A stretch of DNA of 64,000 bases from Nostoc sp. UHCC 0870 (GCF_022063185.1 NZ_CP091913.1:6115141-6179140); one strand, 5' to 3'; positions 52,018 to 60,683 are shown, counted from the stretch's first letter. Notes: generated from the letters alone by a model not told the origin. Numbers and translations: made by a program.

Positions 52018-52896
52018 ATGAGCTATTACCGCGCATTGCTATTAGTAAATCGTCATGCCCGCCAGGGACAAAAAAGTCTCTTGGAAGCAATTAATTGCCT
52101 GCAAACATTTGGCTTGGAATTAATTGAAGAATCTACAGAAAATCCCAAACATTTGGCTCATATTATACACAAATATAAAAATCATGTAGATTTAGTCATT
52201 GTTGGTGGTGGTGATGGTACTCTTAATGCCGTAGTAGATGCTTTAGTAGAGACTCAGTTACCTTTAGGAATATTACCTTTAGGAACTGCCAATGATTTAG
52301 CGAAAACTTTAGGGATTTCTAACTCTCTACCAGAAGCTTGTCAAACAATTGCCTCTGGGGAATTACGGCGGATTGATTTAGGATGGGTCAATGGTAAACA
52401 CTTTTTTAATGTTGCCAGTTTAGGATTGAGTGTAAAAATTACCCAAAAACTGACCAAAGAATTGAAACGACGCTGGGGAATTTTGGCGTATGCAGCTACA
52501 GCATTACAGGTAATTTGGGAATCTCGACCCTTTAGCGCAGAAATTAGGGTGCAAGATAGATGCTTTCGAGTAAAAACGGTGCAAATTGCTGTGGGTAATG
52601 GTCGTTATTACGGTGGTGGTATGGCTATAGTTCACGATGCCAAAATTGACGACCAAAGATTAGACCTTTATAGTTTAGAAATTAAACATTGGTGGCAAAT
52701 GATTCCGTTGCTACCTGCGATGCGAAATGGGAGACATATTCATCGGCAAAATGTCCGCGCCTTGTATGGACAAGAAATGGAAGTTTATACTCGCAAACCC
52801 CGGCCGATTAACACTGATGGAGAAATTACTACATACACTCCTGCTAAGTTCCGTGTTATTCCTAAAGCTGTAGCTGTTTTCGTACCGCCAGTTTAG
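52018..52896 (+). CDS. Diacylglycerol kinase/YegS-like lipid kinase
   Basis: 292 residues. The nucleotide-binding loop is LVIVGGGDGTLNAVVDAL near 62-80, followed by PLGILPLGTANDLAKTLGI (GTANDxA motif) and VGNGRYYGGGMAIVHDA. These are hallmarks of the DAGK catalytic family, which phosphorylates diacylglycerol or related lipids at the membrane. Length is usual. The exact lipid is not predictable. The ATG at 52018 is first in frame, after 1.45 kb without genes. Confidence 0.93.
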   Translation: MSYYRALLLVNRHARQGQKSLLEAINCLQTFGLELIEESTENPKHLAHIIHKYKNHVDLVIVGGGDGTLNAVVDALVETQLPLGILPLGTANDLAKTLGISNSLPEACQTIASGELRRIDLGWVNGKHFFNVASLGLSVKITQKLTKELKRRWGILAYAATALQVIWESRPFSAEIRVQDRCFRVKTVQIAVGNGRYYGGGMAIVHDAKIDDQRLDLYSLEIKHWWQMIPLLPAMRNGRHIHRQNVRALYGQEMEVYTRKPRPINTDGEITTYTPAKFRVIPKAVAVFVPPV

Positions 52897-53056
52897 GGAG
52901 ACAAGGGAAAGGGCGATATTTATCCCAATGCCTAATAACTATGTCTGCGGTAGATAGCTAAAAGAAAATCTGATATGCTGAGGAATTATAAGGAATGATG
53001 ACGGGTGCATTTGTATTTCAACTTAATTCTCGTTTAGCTATCTATAGCGGGGTATT

Positions 53057-53692
53057 GTGGCAACTCACATCAACTCACGCCAACTTCATGTGAGATTTTC
53101 TCAAGAGATTAAATTACTACTACAAAAATTAGCCGAACAGCATTTGAGTCTCGGTGATATTCTAGCGGAGACTTCCGAAAGGGGTTTTAGCTTAGTCATA
53201 GCTTTATTAGTTTTACCCTTTTTATTCCCCATGCCGCCGGGTTTAGCAGGGCCTTTTGGTGCTGCGTGTTTACTGTTATCTATACAGATGATACTTGGTA
53301 GGCGATCGCCTTGGCTACCTAAAAGAATCGCCCGCTATAAATTCCCTCGCCCTTTTGCCCAGTTAATTTTACAAAACCTCCGCCGTGTCACCAAAATATT
53401 AGAGAAAATTACTCGCCCTCGTTTGACTAAAATCGCTGAACATCCCTTGACTTGGCGAATTAATGGGTTCTGTATCTCTTGGTTGACACTGTTACTCATG
53501 TCACCAGTTCCGTTTACTAATCCCATTCCTACCGTTGGCATTTTACTGTTGGCAGTAGCTACTATTGAATCCGATGGGTTACTGATTTGCGTGAGTTATG
53601 GCATCACTATTTTAATTACCATACTATTTGGATTTATTTGTTATGCCTTGTGGTTAGCACCTAGTTGGCTACCATTTTTATTACCAAAATAA
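53057..53692 (+). CDS. Exopolysaccharide synthesis ExoD-family membrane protein
   Basis: 211 residues starting at a GTG at 53057. LSLGDILAETSERGFSLVIALLVLPFLFPMPPG and PFGAACLLLSIQMILGRRSPWLP are the ExoD-family core, followed by membrane segments (LTLLLMSPVPFTNPIPTVG, ITILITILFGFICYALW). ExoD affects exopolysaccharide production and alkali tolerance in rhizobia; the mechanism is unknown. A terminator starts on its stop codon. Confidence 0.9.
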   Translation: MATHINSRQLHVRFSQEIKLLLQKLAEQHLSLGDILAETSERGFSLVIALLVLPFLFPMPPGLAGPFGAACLLLSIQMILGRRSPWLPKRIARYKFPRPFAQLILQNLRRVTKILEKITRPRLTKIAEHPLTWRINGFCISWLTLLLMSPVPFTNPIPTVGILLLAVATIESDGLLICVSYGITILITILFGFICYALWLAPSWLPFLLPK

Positions 53693-53727
53693 AAGCCCCC
53701 AGCCAAAGACCGAGGGGCTTGCTTTTA
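53693..53727 (+). terminator. Rho-independent terminator behind the ExoD gene
   Basis: AAGCCCC 53693-53699 pairs with GGGGCTT 53714-53720, followed by gctttt. The stem begins directly after the stop codon. Confidence 0.8.
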
Positions 53728-53841
53728 ATTAAGGTGCATCTACTGATTTAATATCCATCTGGTTGTTTGCAGTATCGGGAAAAAATGCTGACAATCGAGA
53801 AATATTACTTATTTTGATCGAAATCTACTCATAAAATATTC

Positions 53842-54414
53842 TTACTTTAAGGGGATTTTCGCTTTTTGAAATACCTGTTCAGCTGTAAATTGCAATTCTG
53901 GTAATAAAGAATCTTTAATTAGTTCATCTCCCATATAAGTCTTTGGTGCTGCATCTGGATAAAAAACAGTAATGCTTCTGGCTTTGCTGTCTAAGACCCA
54001 CACTCGCAGCACATTGGCATTTAGATAGTGTTGCGCTTTAGCCGCCATTTTTCCAAAGGTTTGTCCAGGAGAGATAATTTCAATCACTAAATCAGGAGGT
54101 ACAGGACAAGCTTCATCTTCGTTCCAGTCAGCAGGTAAACGTTCATGAGAAATGTAGACAATATCAGGTACTGGAATCCAATCTATTCCCTGCTTTTTTA
54201 ATAAAACAGCCCATTCAGGACAAACGATTCCCTTTTCCTGAGTTAATTCCTCAATTAAAGAGAGAATGACGTGAGTAAGCTTGGCATGAAAAAACTTTGG
54301 AGACATTTTAGGAATTGATTTACCATCAACGAGTTCGTAGGTGGTATCTCCCTCACCTGGGGGGAGATTTAAGAACTCTTGTAAGGTCAATTGATTGTCA
54401 GCTTGGAGAAGCAT
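53842..54414 (-). CDS. Uma2-family (DUF820) putative endonuclease
   Basis: 190 residues: LTLQEFLNLPPGEGDTTYELVDGKSI, WIPVPDIVYISHERLP, then DLVIEIISPGQTFGKMAAKAQHYLNANVLRVWVLD, giving the D...E-x-I...K arrangement of the PD-(D/E)xK fold. It is one of three such genes in the window, the others at 22941 and 55630. It lies in the same direction as aroB and starts about 45 bases behind the aroB stop. Confidence 0.88.
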   Translation of the reverse strand: MLLQADNQLTLQEFLNLPPGEGDTTYELVDGKSIPKMSPKFFHAKLTHVILSLIEELTQEKGIVCPEWAVLLKKQGIDWIPVPDIVYISHERLPADWNEDEACPVPPDLVIEIISPGQTFGKMAAKAQHYLNANVLRVWVLDSKARSITVFYPDAAPKTYMGDELIKDSLLPELQFTAEQVFQKAKIPLK

Positions 54415-54458
54415 AGCAAAAACCAGAGGGCGGCTAATTTTAATTTTAATGTGGTAAT

Positions 54459-55550
54459 CTACGTTGCCTCTAAAACTTGGCGAATGATCTCTGTTGGTAC
54501 TTCGTCGGTAATTGTGACTACACCTAGCTGGGTGGGTAGAATAAACCGCACTTTACCATTTTTAACTTTTTTATCTAGTTGCAGTGCATCAATAATACCT
54601 TCAATATCTAAACCTTCTGGTAACTTTGTCGGTAAGCCTGCTTTTTGAATCAGGGCATTTTGACGTTCTGTGTCTTCCTGTTGCCACATTCCCAATTTCA
54701 CAGCAATTTGTCCGGCTGCTATCATGCCAATAGCGACAGCTTCACCGTGATTGACTAACCGATAACCAGTCAAGCTTTCTACAGCGTGACCAATGGTGTG
54801 TCCATAGTTAAGAATTGCCCGTAGTCCGCCTTCTTTTTCATCTTTGCCCACAACTTCGGCTTTAGCTTGACACGAACGGGTGAGAATAGCATTGATTAAT
54901 TCTGGTTTGATGTAGCGCAATTGATTGAGGTGTTTACTGGCTTCCATTTGGGCAAATAACTCCGCATCCCAAATTACACCGTACTTAATTACTTCTGCCA
55001 TCCCTGCCCGAAATTCTCGCATGGGAAGGGTTTTTAGCACATCTGGGTCAACTAATACTAAACGTGGCTGATGGAATGCCCCAATCAAGTTTTTGCCGTG
55101 GGGATGATTTACGCCTGTTTTACCACCAATTGCCGAATCTACCATTGCTAGGAGGGTTGTAGGCACTTGTACAACGTTAATTCCTCGTAGCCAACTAGCA
55201 GCAGCAAAGCCAGTCATATCACCAATTACGCCTCCCCCCAAAGCTACCATCGTAGAGGAACGTTCTAGGCGATTTTCTAGGGCGATATCATAGAGTTTTT
55301 GAATAGAATTGAGGGTTTTGTAGCGTTCTCCGGCTGGTAGGCAATAGCTAGCCACTTGAAACCCAGCAGATTCTAGAGAATTTATGGCTCTTTCACCATA
55401 ATGCTTAAATATAGTGGGATTAGAAACCAGCAATACTTTTTTGCCTAGTTTCAAATCAGACATCTGTTGACCAAGTTGTTCTAAACTTCCAGATGCGATC
55501 GCAATCTCATAAGACTGCTGTGGTAGATTTACATTAATTACAGAAGTCAT
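54459..55550 (-). CDS. aroB: 3-dehydroquinate synthase
   Basis: 363 residues from ATG 55550; an upstream start at 55571 would add seven unusual residues. It converts DAHP to 3-dehydroquinate in the shikimate pathway with NAD+ and a metal. Visible blocks are GGGVIGDMTGFAAASWLRGI, VPTTLLAMVDSAIGGKTGVN, HGKNLIGAFHQP and the metal-site LNYGHTIGHAVE with NHGEAVAIGM. Length and motifs are complete. Confidence 0.95.
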   Translation of the reverse strand: MTSVINVNLPQQSYEIAIASGSLEQLGQQMSDLKLGKKVLLVSNPTIFKHYGERAINSLESAGFQVASYCLPAGERYKTLNSIQKLYDIALENRLERSSTMVALGGGVIGDMTGFAAASWLRGINVVQVPTTLLAMVDSAIGGKTGVNHPHGKNLIGAFHQPRLVLVDPDVLKTLPMREFRAGMAEVIKYGVIWDAELFAQMEASKHLNQLRYIKPELINAILTRSCQAKAEVVGKDEKEGGLRAILNYGHTIGHAVESLTGYRLVNHGEAVAIGMIAAGQIAVKLGMWQQEDTERQNALIQKAGLPTKLPEGLDIEGIIDALQLDKKVKNGKVRFILPTQLGVVTITDEVPTEIIRQVLEAT

Positions 55551-55629
55551 TACCCAAACCCTAACAAGCACAGTGGGCTGTATTTTACCGCATTTTGGAA
55601 GAGTGCTGAGTTGTGGCTTGTGACTTGTG

Positions 55630-56232
55630 TCAACTCCAGATTTTGGTTAAATCCAATACAAACCCAGGTAAAACATCCTCCCCTGACAAACTCACAGGAT
55701 GATTTAGCACTTCCACATCTTGACCTGGGCGATAAATTTCTACCTGTTGATTTTTGCGATCGATTAACCAACCTAAACGCGCACCATTATCTATGTATTC
55801 TCTCATCTTGGCGCGTAACTTTTCTATAGAATCATTTTTAGACCGTAGTTCTAACACGAAGTCAGGACAGATGGGGGCAAAGGTTTCCTGCTGTTCTATA
55901 CTGAGAGCATCCCATCTGTCTTGACGTATCCATGCAGCATCAGGAGAGCGATCGCTATCATTAGGTAGATGAAAACCACTTGAAGAGTCAAATGCTACAC
56001 CTAATTTAGTCTGGCGATTCCACAACCACAGTTGTCCAGCAATATCCAAGTTTCTGTATCCTGTATCGCTGCCGGTTGGCGGCATAACAATTAACTCTCC
56101 CGTAGCAGTTCGTTCTAATTGTAAATCTCTGTTAGCCAGTGCTAACTGCACAAACTGCTCATGCGAGACTGTCAGTGTCAGCGTAGGTGGAATATTAACC
56201 GCAAGGGTTGGGGATAAGTTAGTTTTTGTCAT
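55630..56232 (-). CDS. Uma2-family (DUF820) putative endonuclease
   Basis: 200 residues: LTVSHEQFVQLALANRDLQLERTATGELIVM, RSPDAAWIRQDRWDAL, FAPICPDFVLELRSKNDSIEKLRAKMREYIDNGARLGWLID. The PD-(D/E)xK residues D, E-L and K are in place. It is more distant from the two other Uma2 copies in this window than they are from each other, judged by eye. Confidence 0.88.
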   Translation of the reverse strand: MTKTNLSPTLAVNIPPTLTLTVSHEQFVQLALANRDLQLERTATGELIVMPPTGSDTGYRNLDIAGQLWLWNRQTKLGVAFDSSSGFHLPNDSDRSPDAAWIRQDRWDALSIEQQETFAPICPDFVLELRSKNDSIEKLRAKMREYIDNGARLGWLIDRKNQQVEIYRPGQDVEVLNHPVSLSGEDVLPGFVLDLTKIWS

Positions 56233-56344
56233 TTGAGGGTAGGAAGCAGTGGTTTGACAAGCTCACCAACCAGGCAGGAGGGAATATAGTTTTAGTGTAG
56301 TTTATCTTCCTTCTAAAATCGTTTCTCCTTCGGAGACGCTCCGC

Positions 56345-56409
56345 GAATGTGCCGCTTCCCTCTCAGGTCTAAAGACCCTGATTTTCCCTCATCCCGCGAA
56401 GTCTTATGA
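56345..56409 (+). ncRNA. 3'-end fragment of a HEARO-like element
   Basis: ccctctcaggtctaaagaccctgatt and the ending cccgcgaagtcttATGA repeat, with compensating stem changes (GTC/GAC instead of GGC/GCC), the last 50 bases of the element at 9704-10049. The 5' structure is missing. The ATGA at 56406-56409 is about 40 bases before the petL start. Confidence 0.6.
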
Positions 56410-56446
56410 TTCAATATAGTTAGTGAAGTATTGTGGAGAAACATAA

Positions 56447-56542
56447 ATGTTAGCAGTAGTATCTTATATCCTCTTCTTGGCTTTGTTCATGGGCATAGCT
56501 GTGGGAATGCTGTTCGGTCTGCGTTCTGCGAAGATTCTTTAA
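56447..56542 (+). CDS. petL: Cytochrome b6f complex subunit PetL
   Basis: A 31-residue single-helix peptide: MLAVVSYILFLALFMGIAVG, then MLFGLRSAKIL. It agrees closely with PetL of Nostoc-type cyanobacteria as I recall it, including the FGLRSAKIL end. PetL is a small stabilising subunit at the rim of the thylakoid cytochrome b6f complex. GGAG lies 10 bases before the ATG at 56447. Too short for usual gene callers, but both length and sequence are typical. Confidence 0.85.
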   Translation: MLAVVSYILFLALFMGIAVGMLFGLRSAKIL

Positions 56543-56547
56543 GAATT

Positions 56548-56690
56548 AAGGGTATAGGGGTATAGGGGTATAGGGGTGTAGGGGTATAGGGGAAAGAACA
56601 AATATAAAGAATTTCTCCATTACACCTTTACACCCTTACACCCTTACACCCTTACACCCTTACACCCTTACACCCCTATTTGACTAGCTA
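56548..56690. repeat. Fold-back gggtata / ttacacc tandem repeats
   Basis: About five ggggtat(a) units are followed by seven acaccctt units of opposite sense, so the tract can fold into a long hairpin. It is the same repeat as inside 23548-23706. It lies between petL and bioB, which converge, and includes the bioB stop. Confidence 0.85.
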
Positions 56691-57672
56691 CCCGATTTGC
56701 TCTTTGGGACGGGGGACGCATTTCTAAGCCGAATAAATTCAGCATTTCTTGGTCTGCATCGTAGTCTGGACAGGGGGTAGTGACTGTTAACATCTTGTTG
56801 TCGTCGCTGGAAAAGATGGAGTTAGCCCCCGCCATGAAGCAGAAGGCTTGTTCTACTTGAGACAGTCTCGCCCTACCAGCACTTAAGCGCACGTCGGAAG
56901 TTGGCATAACTATCCGGGCTGTGGCTATCATCCTGACAATATCCCAAATGGGGACATCTGGTTGGTTTTCTAAGGGCGTACCTGCTACTTGGGAGAGAAT
57001 ATTAATTGGTACTGATTCTGGATGAGGATGGAGGTTAGCCAGGGTGTGTAACATGGAAACACGATCCTCGACGGTTTCGCCTAAACCAAGGATACCGCCG
57101 GAACATACGGTAACATTGGTTTGCCGGACATTTTCGATGGTATTTAGGCGATCGCTATAAGTTCTACTAGTGATAATTGTGCTGTAATATTCTTCAGAAG
57201 TATCTAAGTTATGGTTGTAAGCATACAGTCCAGCTGTTTCTAATCGTTTGGCTTGGTTTGCTGTTAGCATCCCCAAGGTACAGCACACTTCTAAACCCAT
57301 GTCAGTGACATCTTTGACCATATCTAGGACTTGATCAAATTGAGAATTGTCGCGCACTTCCCGCCATGCTGCACCCATGCACACACGACTAACACCTTTT
57401 TCTTTAGCATTTTGGGCGATGTTAAGGACTGTTTCTTTATCTAACAGTGCTTGGGGTTTGACTTCGGTTTGATAACGGGAAGATTGGGCGCAGTAGCTAC
57501 AATCTTCTGGACACCCACCGGTTTTAATGGATATCAGCTTACAGACTTGGATTTGTTTGGGGTTGTGATATTGACGATGAACGCTAGCAGCTTGATAAAT
57601 TAGCTCTAGCAATGGTGTATTATAGATTTCCCGAATCTCTACTTCTTGCCAATCGTAGCGTATTCCCGACAT
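56668..57672 (-). CDS. bioB: Biotin synthase
   Basis: 334 residues. The radical-SAM motif is CPEDCSYCAQSS near residue 57. VCMGAAWREVRD, YNHNLDTSEEYYSTIITSRTY and VRLSAGRARLS are BioB-specific and include the Arg ligand of the second cluster. It inserts sulfur into dethiobiotin. The start at ATG 57672 is favoured because AGAAGG lies six bases upstream; an ATG at 57678 is an alternative. The start overlaps the stop of a small upstream ORF (TAATG). The last residues and stop lie in acaccct repeats. Confidence 0.95.
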   Translation of the reverse strand: MSGIRYDWQEVEIREIYNTPLLELIYQAASVHRQYHNPKQIQVCKLISIKTGGCPEDCSYCAQSSRYQTEVKPQALLDKETVLNIAQNAKEKGVSRVCMGAAWREVRDNSQFDQVLDMVKDVTDMGLEVCCTLGMLTANQAKRLETAGLYAYNHNLDTSEEYYSTIITSRTYSDRLNTIENVRQTNVTVCSGGILGLGETVEDRVSMLHTLANLHPHPESVPINILSQVAGTPLENQPDVPIWDIVRMIATARIVMPTSDVRLSAGRARLSQVEQAFCFMAGANSIFSSDDNKMLTVTTPCPDYDADQEMLNLFGLEMRPPSQRANRVASQIGV

Positions 57673-57673
57673 T

Positions 57674-57854
57674 AGCATCCTTCTTCTCGACTGGATTGAT
57701 TAACAGCTGTCTTCTTGTTATATCCCCTAACGGACATCTTTTGGAGTAAGGGATGGGCTACAGCAATCGCCAGCAATATCCATAGCCAAGATTTGAGATA
57801 TTTGATCAACCAGAATAAGGAATGCCGAGAAAATTTCTGTAACCTCAGTGACAA
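57674..57854 (-). CDS. Possible small membrane protein translationally coupled to bioB
   Basis: About 60 residues from a TTG at 57854: a basic start (LRLQKFSRHSLFWLIKYL), a hydrophobic helix (SWLWILLAIAVAHPLL) and a polar tail. The TAA stop overlaps the bioB ATG as TAATG. That overlap and the lone helix favour a real gene; the non-ATG start, missing ribosome site and unknown family speak against it. Confidence 0.4.
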
Positions 57855-57879
57855 TATATCTTAAATTTTGTAACCAAAT

Positions 57880-58455
57880 ATGAAATCAGAACTACCCATA
57901 ATTACCAGCGATCGCCTACTATTGCGAATAGGTATTCAAGAAGATATACCCAAAATTCTCAATTATTTTATAGAAAATAAAGATTTTCTCACCCCATTTT
58001 ATCCTACTTGGGCAGATCATTTCTTCACAGACGAATATTGGGAATATCAACTAGAAAATAACTTTTTAGAGTTTATTCACGACCAGTCTTTAAAACTATT
58101 TCTTTTTCCCAAAAAACAACCCACAGAAGTTATTGGCACTATCAACTTTAATAATTTTATCAGGGGTGCTGCCCATTTTTGCCATGTGGGTTATAGTCTA
58201 GCAGAGACTGCCCAGGGTCAGGGTTATATGACCGAAGGATTACGGGCATCAACTGACTATATTTTTCAAGAATTCAATTTTCACCGCATCATGGCGAACT
58301 ATATGCCCCACAATCAGCGCAGTGGAAACGTTCTAAAAAGACTAGGCTTTATTGTAGAAGGTTATGCCAGAGACTATTTATTAATTAACGGTACGTGGCA
58401 AGACCATATTTTGACTAGTCTAATCAATCCTTACTGGCAACCAAATGAGTATTAA
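57880..58455 (+). CDS. GNAT-family N-acetyltransferase (RimJ/RimL type)
   Basis: 191 residues. LPIITSDRLLLRIGIQEDIPKIL is the usual start. The acetyl-CoA loop region is VGYSLAETAQGQGYMTEGLRAS, and ANYMPHNQRSGNVLKRLGFIVEGYARDYLLINGTWQDHIL is the typical RimJ-like end. It probably acetylates an alpha-amino group of a protein such as a ribosomal protein, or a small molecule. It is divergent from the bioB side. Confidence 0.9.
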   Translation: MKSELPIITSDRLLLRIGIQEDIPKILNYFIENKDFLTPFYPTWADHFFTDEYWEYQLENNFLEFIHDQSLKLFLFPKKQPTEVIGTINFNNFIRGAAHFCHVGYSLAETAQGQGYMTEGLRASTDYIFQEFNFHRIMANYMPHNQRSGNVLKRLGFIVEGYARDYLLINGTWQDHILTSLINPYWQPNEY

Positions 58456-58492
58456 AGCAATTCGCAATTACGAATTACGAATTGCAAATTTA

Positions 58493-58606
58493 TTAATGGT
58501 CTGTTTTATCTGGACGACCGTTATTTAAAGGTTTTTTTCTACTTTTGTTTGTTTGAGTTACTTTTTTATTGGATGGTTGCTTGGGATTAGGTTGTTGGCT
58601 AGACAT
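58493..58606 (-). CDS. Small basic peptide, hypothetical
   Basis: 37 residues: MSSQQPNPKQPSNKKVTQTN then KSRKKPLNNGRPDKTDH. It is rich in Lys, Pro, Asn and Gln and lacks any hydrophobic stretch, so it is probably disordered. The upstream sequence has no strong ribosome site. Similar short, Lys-rich proteins occur in Nostocales, but I cannot name a family. Confidence 0.4.
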   Translation of the reverse strand: MSSQQPNPKQPSNKKVTQTNKSRKKPLNNGRPDKTDH

Positions 58607-58869
58607 AGGTAGAATAGTGTAATTTATGACAAGTTTATCTACATCTAGGATACGATTGTTTCCAGAAGATTGTCAAAAATTTTACACAATAAAATAGAGA
58701 CGTAAACTTAATTACGTCTCTAAATTGAAGAAAACCCATTACCGTAAATCTTGTTTAGTTGGAGAAGATTGAGGAAGATACTCAAACCGTTGATTAACTT
58801 TCTATGGAAGAACTACAACAGAGTTACTGAGGTTTCCAGAAATCAAAATAATTGATTTAAAATTTTATA

Positions 58870-59643
58870 TCAAGCGAAGGAAGAAAAATCTAAATTGGGC
58901 GGTATATCTTGAATACGTCCTGGCCCGATCGCCTGCAATGCTTCTCTTAAAGAAATATCACCAGTATACAAGGCACGCCCGACAATTACCCCTGTAACGC
59001 CTTGAGGTTCTAAAGCCAACAAACTTAATAAATCGGTGACAGAACTGACTCCCCCAGAAGCAATCACTGGAATGGAAATTGCGCCAGCGAGTTCACGCAA
59101 AGCTTCCATGTTAGGCCCTTCTAGAGTTCCATCGCGGTGAATATCAGTGTAAATAATAGCTGCTGCACCTAGTTCTTGCATTTGTACAGCCAGTTGGGTA
59201 GCTAAAACCTGTGAAGTTTCTAACCAACCGCGAGTTGCTACTAGTCCGTTACGGGCATCAATACCAATAATAATTTTTTCGGGAAACTCTTGACAGAGTT
59301 GTTGTACTAGTTGCGGTTGTTCTACAGCGACAGTACCGAGAATTGCCCACTGTACACCTAGATTAAACACTTGTTGCACACTAGCTTGATCGCGTAAACC
59401 ACCGCCAATTTCAATTGGTACAGAAATTGCTTGAGCGATCGCTTCAATTGCCCCCAGATTTACTACTTTACCTGCTTTTGCACCATCTAAATCTACTATG
59501 TGCAGTCTTGTCGCACCTTGATCCGCCCATTGTTTAGCCACATCAACAGGATTCTCGCTAAAAACCTGTGAGCGATCGTAGTCTCCCTGATAAAGTCGCA
59601 CACAGCGACCATCTAGTAAATCAATCGCTGGAATTACATCCAT
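58870..59643 (-). CDS. hisA: ProFAR isomerase
   Basis: 257 residues of the HisA barrel: MDVIPAIDLLDGRCVRLYQGDY with the catalytic Asp8, VPIEIGGGLRD, ARNGLVATRGWLETS, AIIYTDIHRDGTLEGPN with the second catalytic Asp, and VIASGGVSS. It isomerises ProFAR to PRFAR in histidine synthesis. The sequence is complete and ordinary. The next genes on this strand are separated by a tandem-repeat tract. Confidence 0.96.
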   Translation of the reverse strand: MDVIPAIDLLDGRCVRLYQGDYDRSQVFSENPVDVAKQWADQGATRLHIVDLDGAKAGKVVNLGAIEAIAQAISVPIEIGGGLRDQASVQQVFNLGVQWAILGTVAVEQPQLVQQLCQEFPEKIIIGIDARNGLVATRGWLETSQVLATQLAVQMQELGAAAIIYTDIHRDGTLEGPNMEALRELAGAISIPVIASGGVSSVTDLLSLLALEPQGVTGVIVGRALYTGDISLREALQAIGPGRIQDIPPNLDFSSFA

Positions 59644-59672
59644 ATAAATTCGCCCCTGTTTAATTAATAATT

Positions 59673-59827
59673 ATTGGGTACTGGGTATTGGGTATTGGGT
59701 ACTGGGTACTGGGGGGATGCTTAACACTTCTTCCTGTCCCCTGTCCCCTGTCACCTGTCCCCTGTCACCTGTCACCTGTCCCCTGTCACCTGTCACCTGT
59801 CCCCTGTCACCTATCCCCTGTCACCTG
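59673..59827. repeat. gggtact and cctgtca heptamer tracts
   Basis: gggtactg/gggtattg units are followed by about fourteen cctgtcc/cctgtca units. The second tract codes for the end of the DUF3593 protein on the minus strand. Confidence 0.9.
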
Positions 59828-60112
59828 TCCCTGTAATTGCTTAATTGCTTGCCGAAAACCCAGGACAATCAAAATATTAGAAAGCGTCAAAAAAACTTCC
59901 GCGCCACCGTGTAGCCAATCTATGTTAGCTAAAGCTTCGTGGTAATGGATTTTGGCATATATTCCTGCCGGAATCGTCACAGCCACAAAAACCAGAGTGC
60001 CGTAAAATCCATATAATGCTAGACGGGGCATTTGCGGACTGCGGCTGATAAACCACAAGAAACCCAAGTAAGGAAACAGTGACAGGGCAAATAGGGTGTC
60101 TTTAGATATCAT
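59807..60112 (-). CDS. DUF3593-family membrane protein
   Basis: 101 residues with three membrane segments (TLFALSLFPYLGFLWFIS, LYGFYGTLVFVAVTIPAGIYA, VFLTLSNILIVLGF). The block LFPYLGFLWF with a later DWLHGGAE fits DUF3593, found in cyanobacteria and chloroplast-bearing eukaryotes. Function is unknown. The ATG overlaps the DUF2499 stop (ATGA), so both are made together. The final residues (TGDR) and stop are coded by tandem repeats. Confidence 0.85.
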   Translation of the reverse strand: MISKDTLFALSLFPYLGFLWFISRSPQMPRLALYGFYGTLVFVAVTIPAGIYAKIHYHEALANIDWLHGGAEVFLTLSNILIVLGFRQAIKQLQGQVTGDR

Positions 60113-60456
60113 TGCTCTGATTTAATAGGTTTTGATTCAAAAGAATTAGCTACTGTCTTGGGAATACGGGAAGAACGCCAAATCAACACAGCCGCAGCCC
60201 AAAGTGTAAAATTACCAACTAAAGTCATGGTAGCTTGCAGCGTTACCAACCATTCTAAAGAGTCTGGATTGTCGAAATAATGCCAGGTGCAAGCACACAT
60301 AGCACTTATCAAAGCTGGTAACATTGCCAAAGACAATCCCCACCAACTGCGGTTTCCTGAAAGTTCGCCATAAGTCCAGATTAACCAAATCGCGGCAATC
60401 CACTCAATAACGCTAGAAATATGAATAATCCAAGTAGGAATTGAAAGAGCATTCAT
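60109..60456 (-). CDS. DUF2499-family (Ycf49-like) membrane protein
   Basis: 115 residues from ATG 60456; a TTG at 60468 would add four. Three hydrophobic segments are seen: IIHISSVIEWIAAIWLIW, LSLAMLPALISAMCACTWHYF and TMTLVGNFTLWAAAVLIW. The WHYFDNP element after the second helix is characteristic of DUF2499/Ycf49-like proteins conserved in photosynthetic lineages. It overlaps the DUF3593 gene by four bases, a pairing consistent with a two-part membrane complex. Function is unknown. Confidence 0.87.
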   Translation of the reverse strand: MNALSIPTWIIHISSVIEWIAAIWLIWTYGELSGNRSWWGLSLAMLPALISAMCACTWHYFDNPDSLEWLVTLQATMTLVGNFTLWAAAVLIWRSSRIPKTVANSFESKPIKSEQ

Positions 60457-60524
60457 AAATAAAATCAATAGTCAATGGTCATTAGTCATTAGACTGTAAC
60501 TCAGCACCGGCTAAACGCCGCGCT

Positions 60525-60580
60525 ACCGCTAACAGCACTCCTGACTCCTCACTCAGCACTCAGCACTCAGCACTCATCTC
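60525..60580. repeat. cagcact heptamer tandem repeats
   Basis: About six cactcag/cagcact units between the divergent DUF2499 and csaB genes. Confidence 0.7.
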
Positions 60581-60683
60581 ATCTTCTCACACGCCAATTC
60601 AACTTTTTGTACCAAGATTACTGACATCTCATCAACTAGGGAGAAAAAGTTGATAACCTTAAATCCAACAGCCAAAATTTGCA

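Noticed and set aside
59688..59945. Plus-strand frame through cctgtca repeats
   Set aside because: Low-complexity translation of tandem repeats, opposite to the DUF3593 gene.
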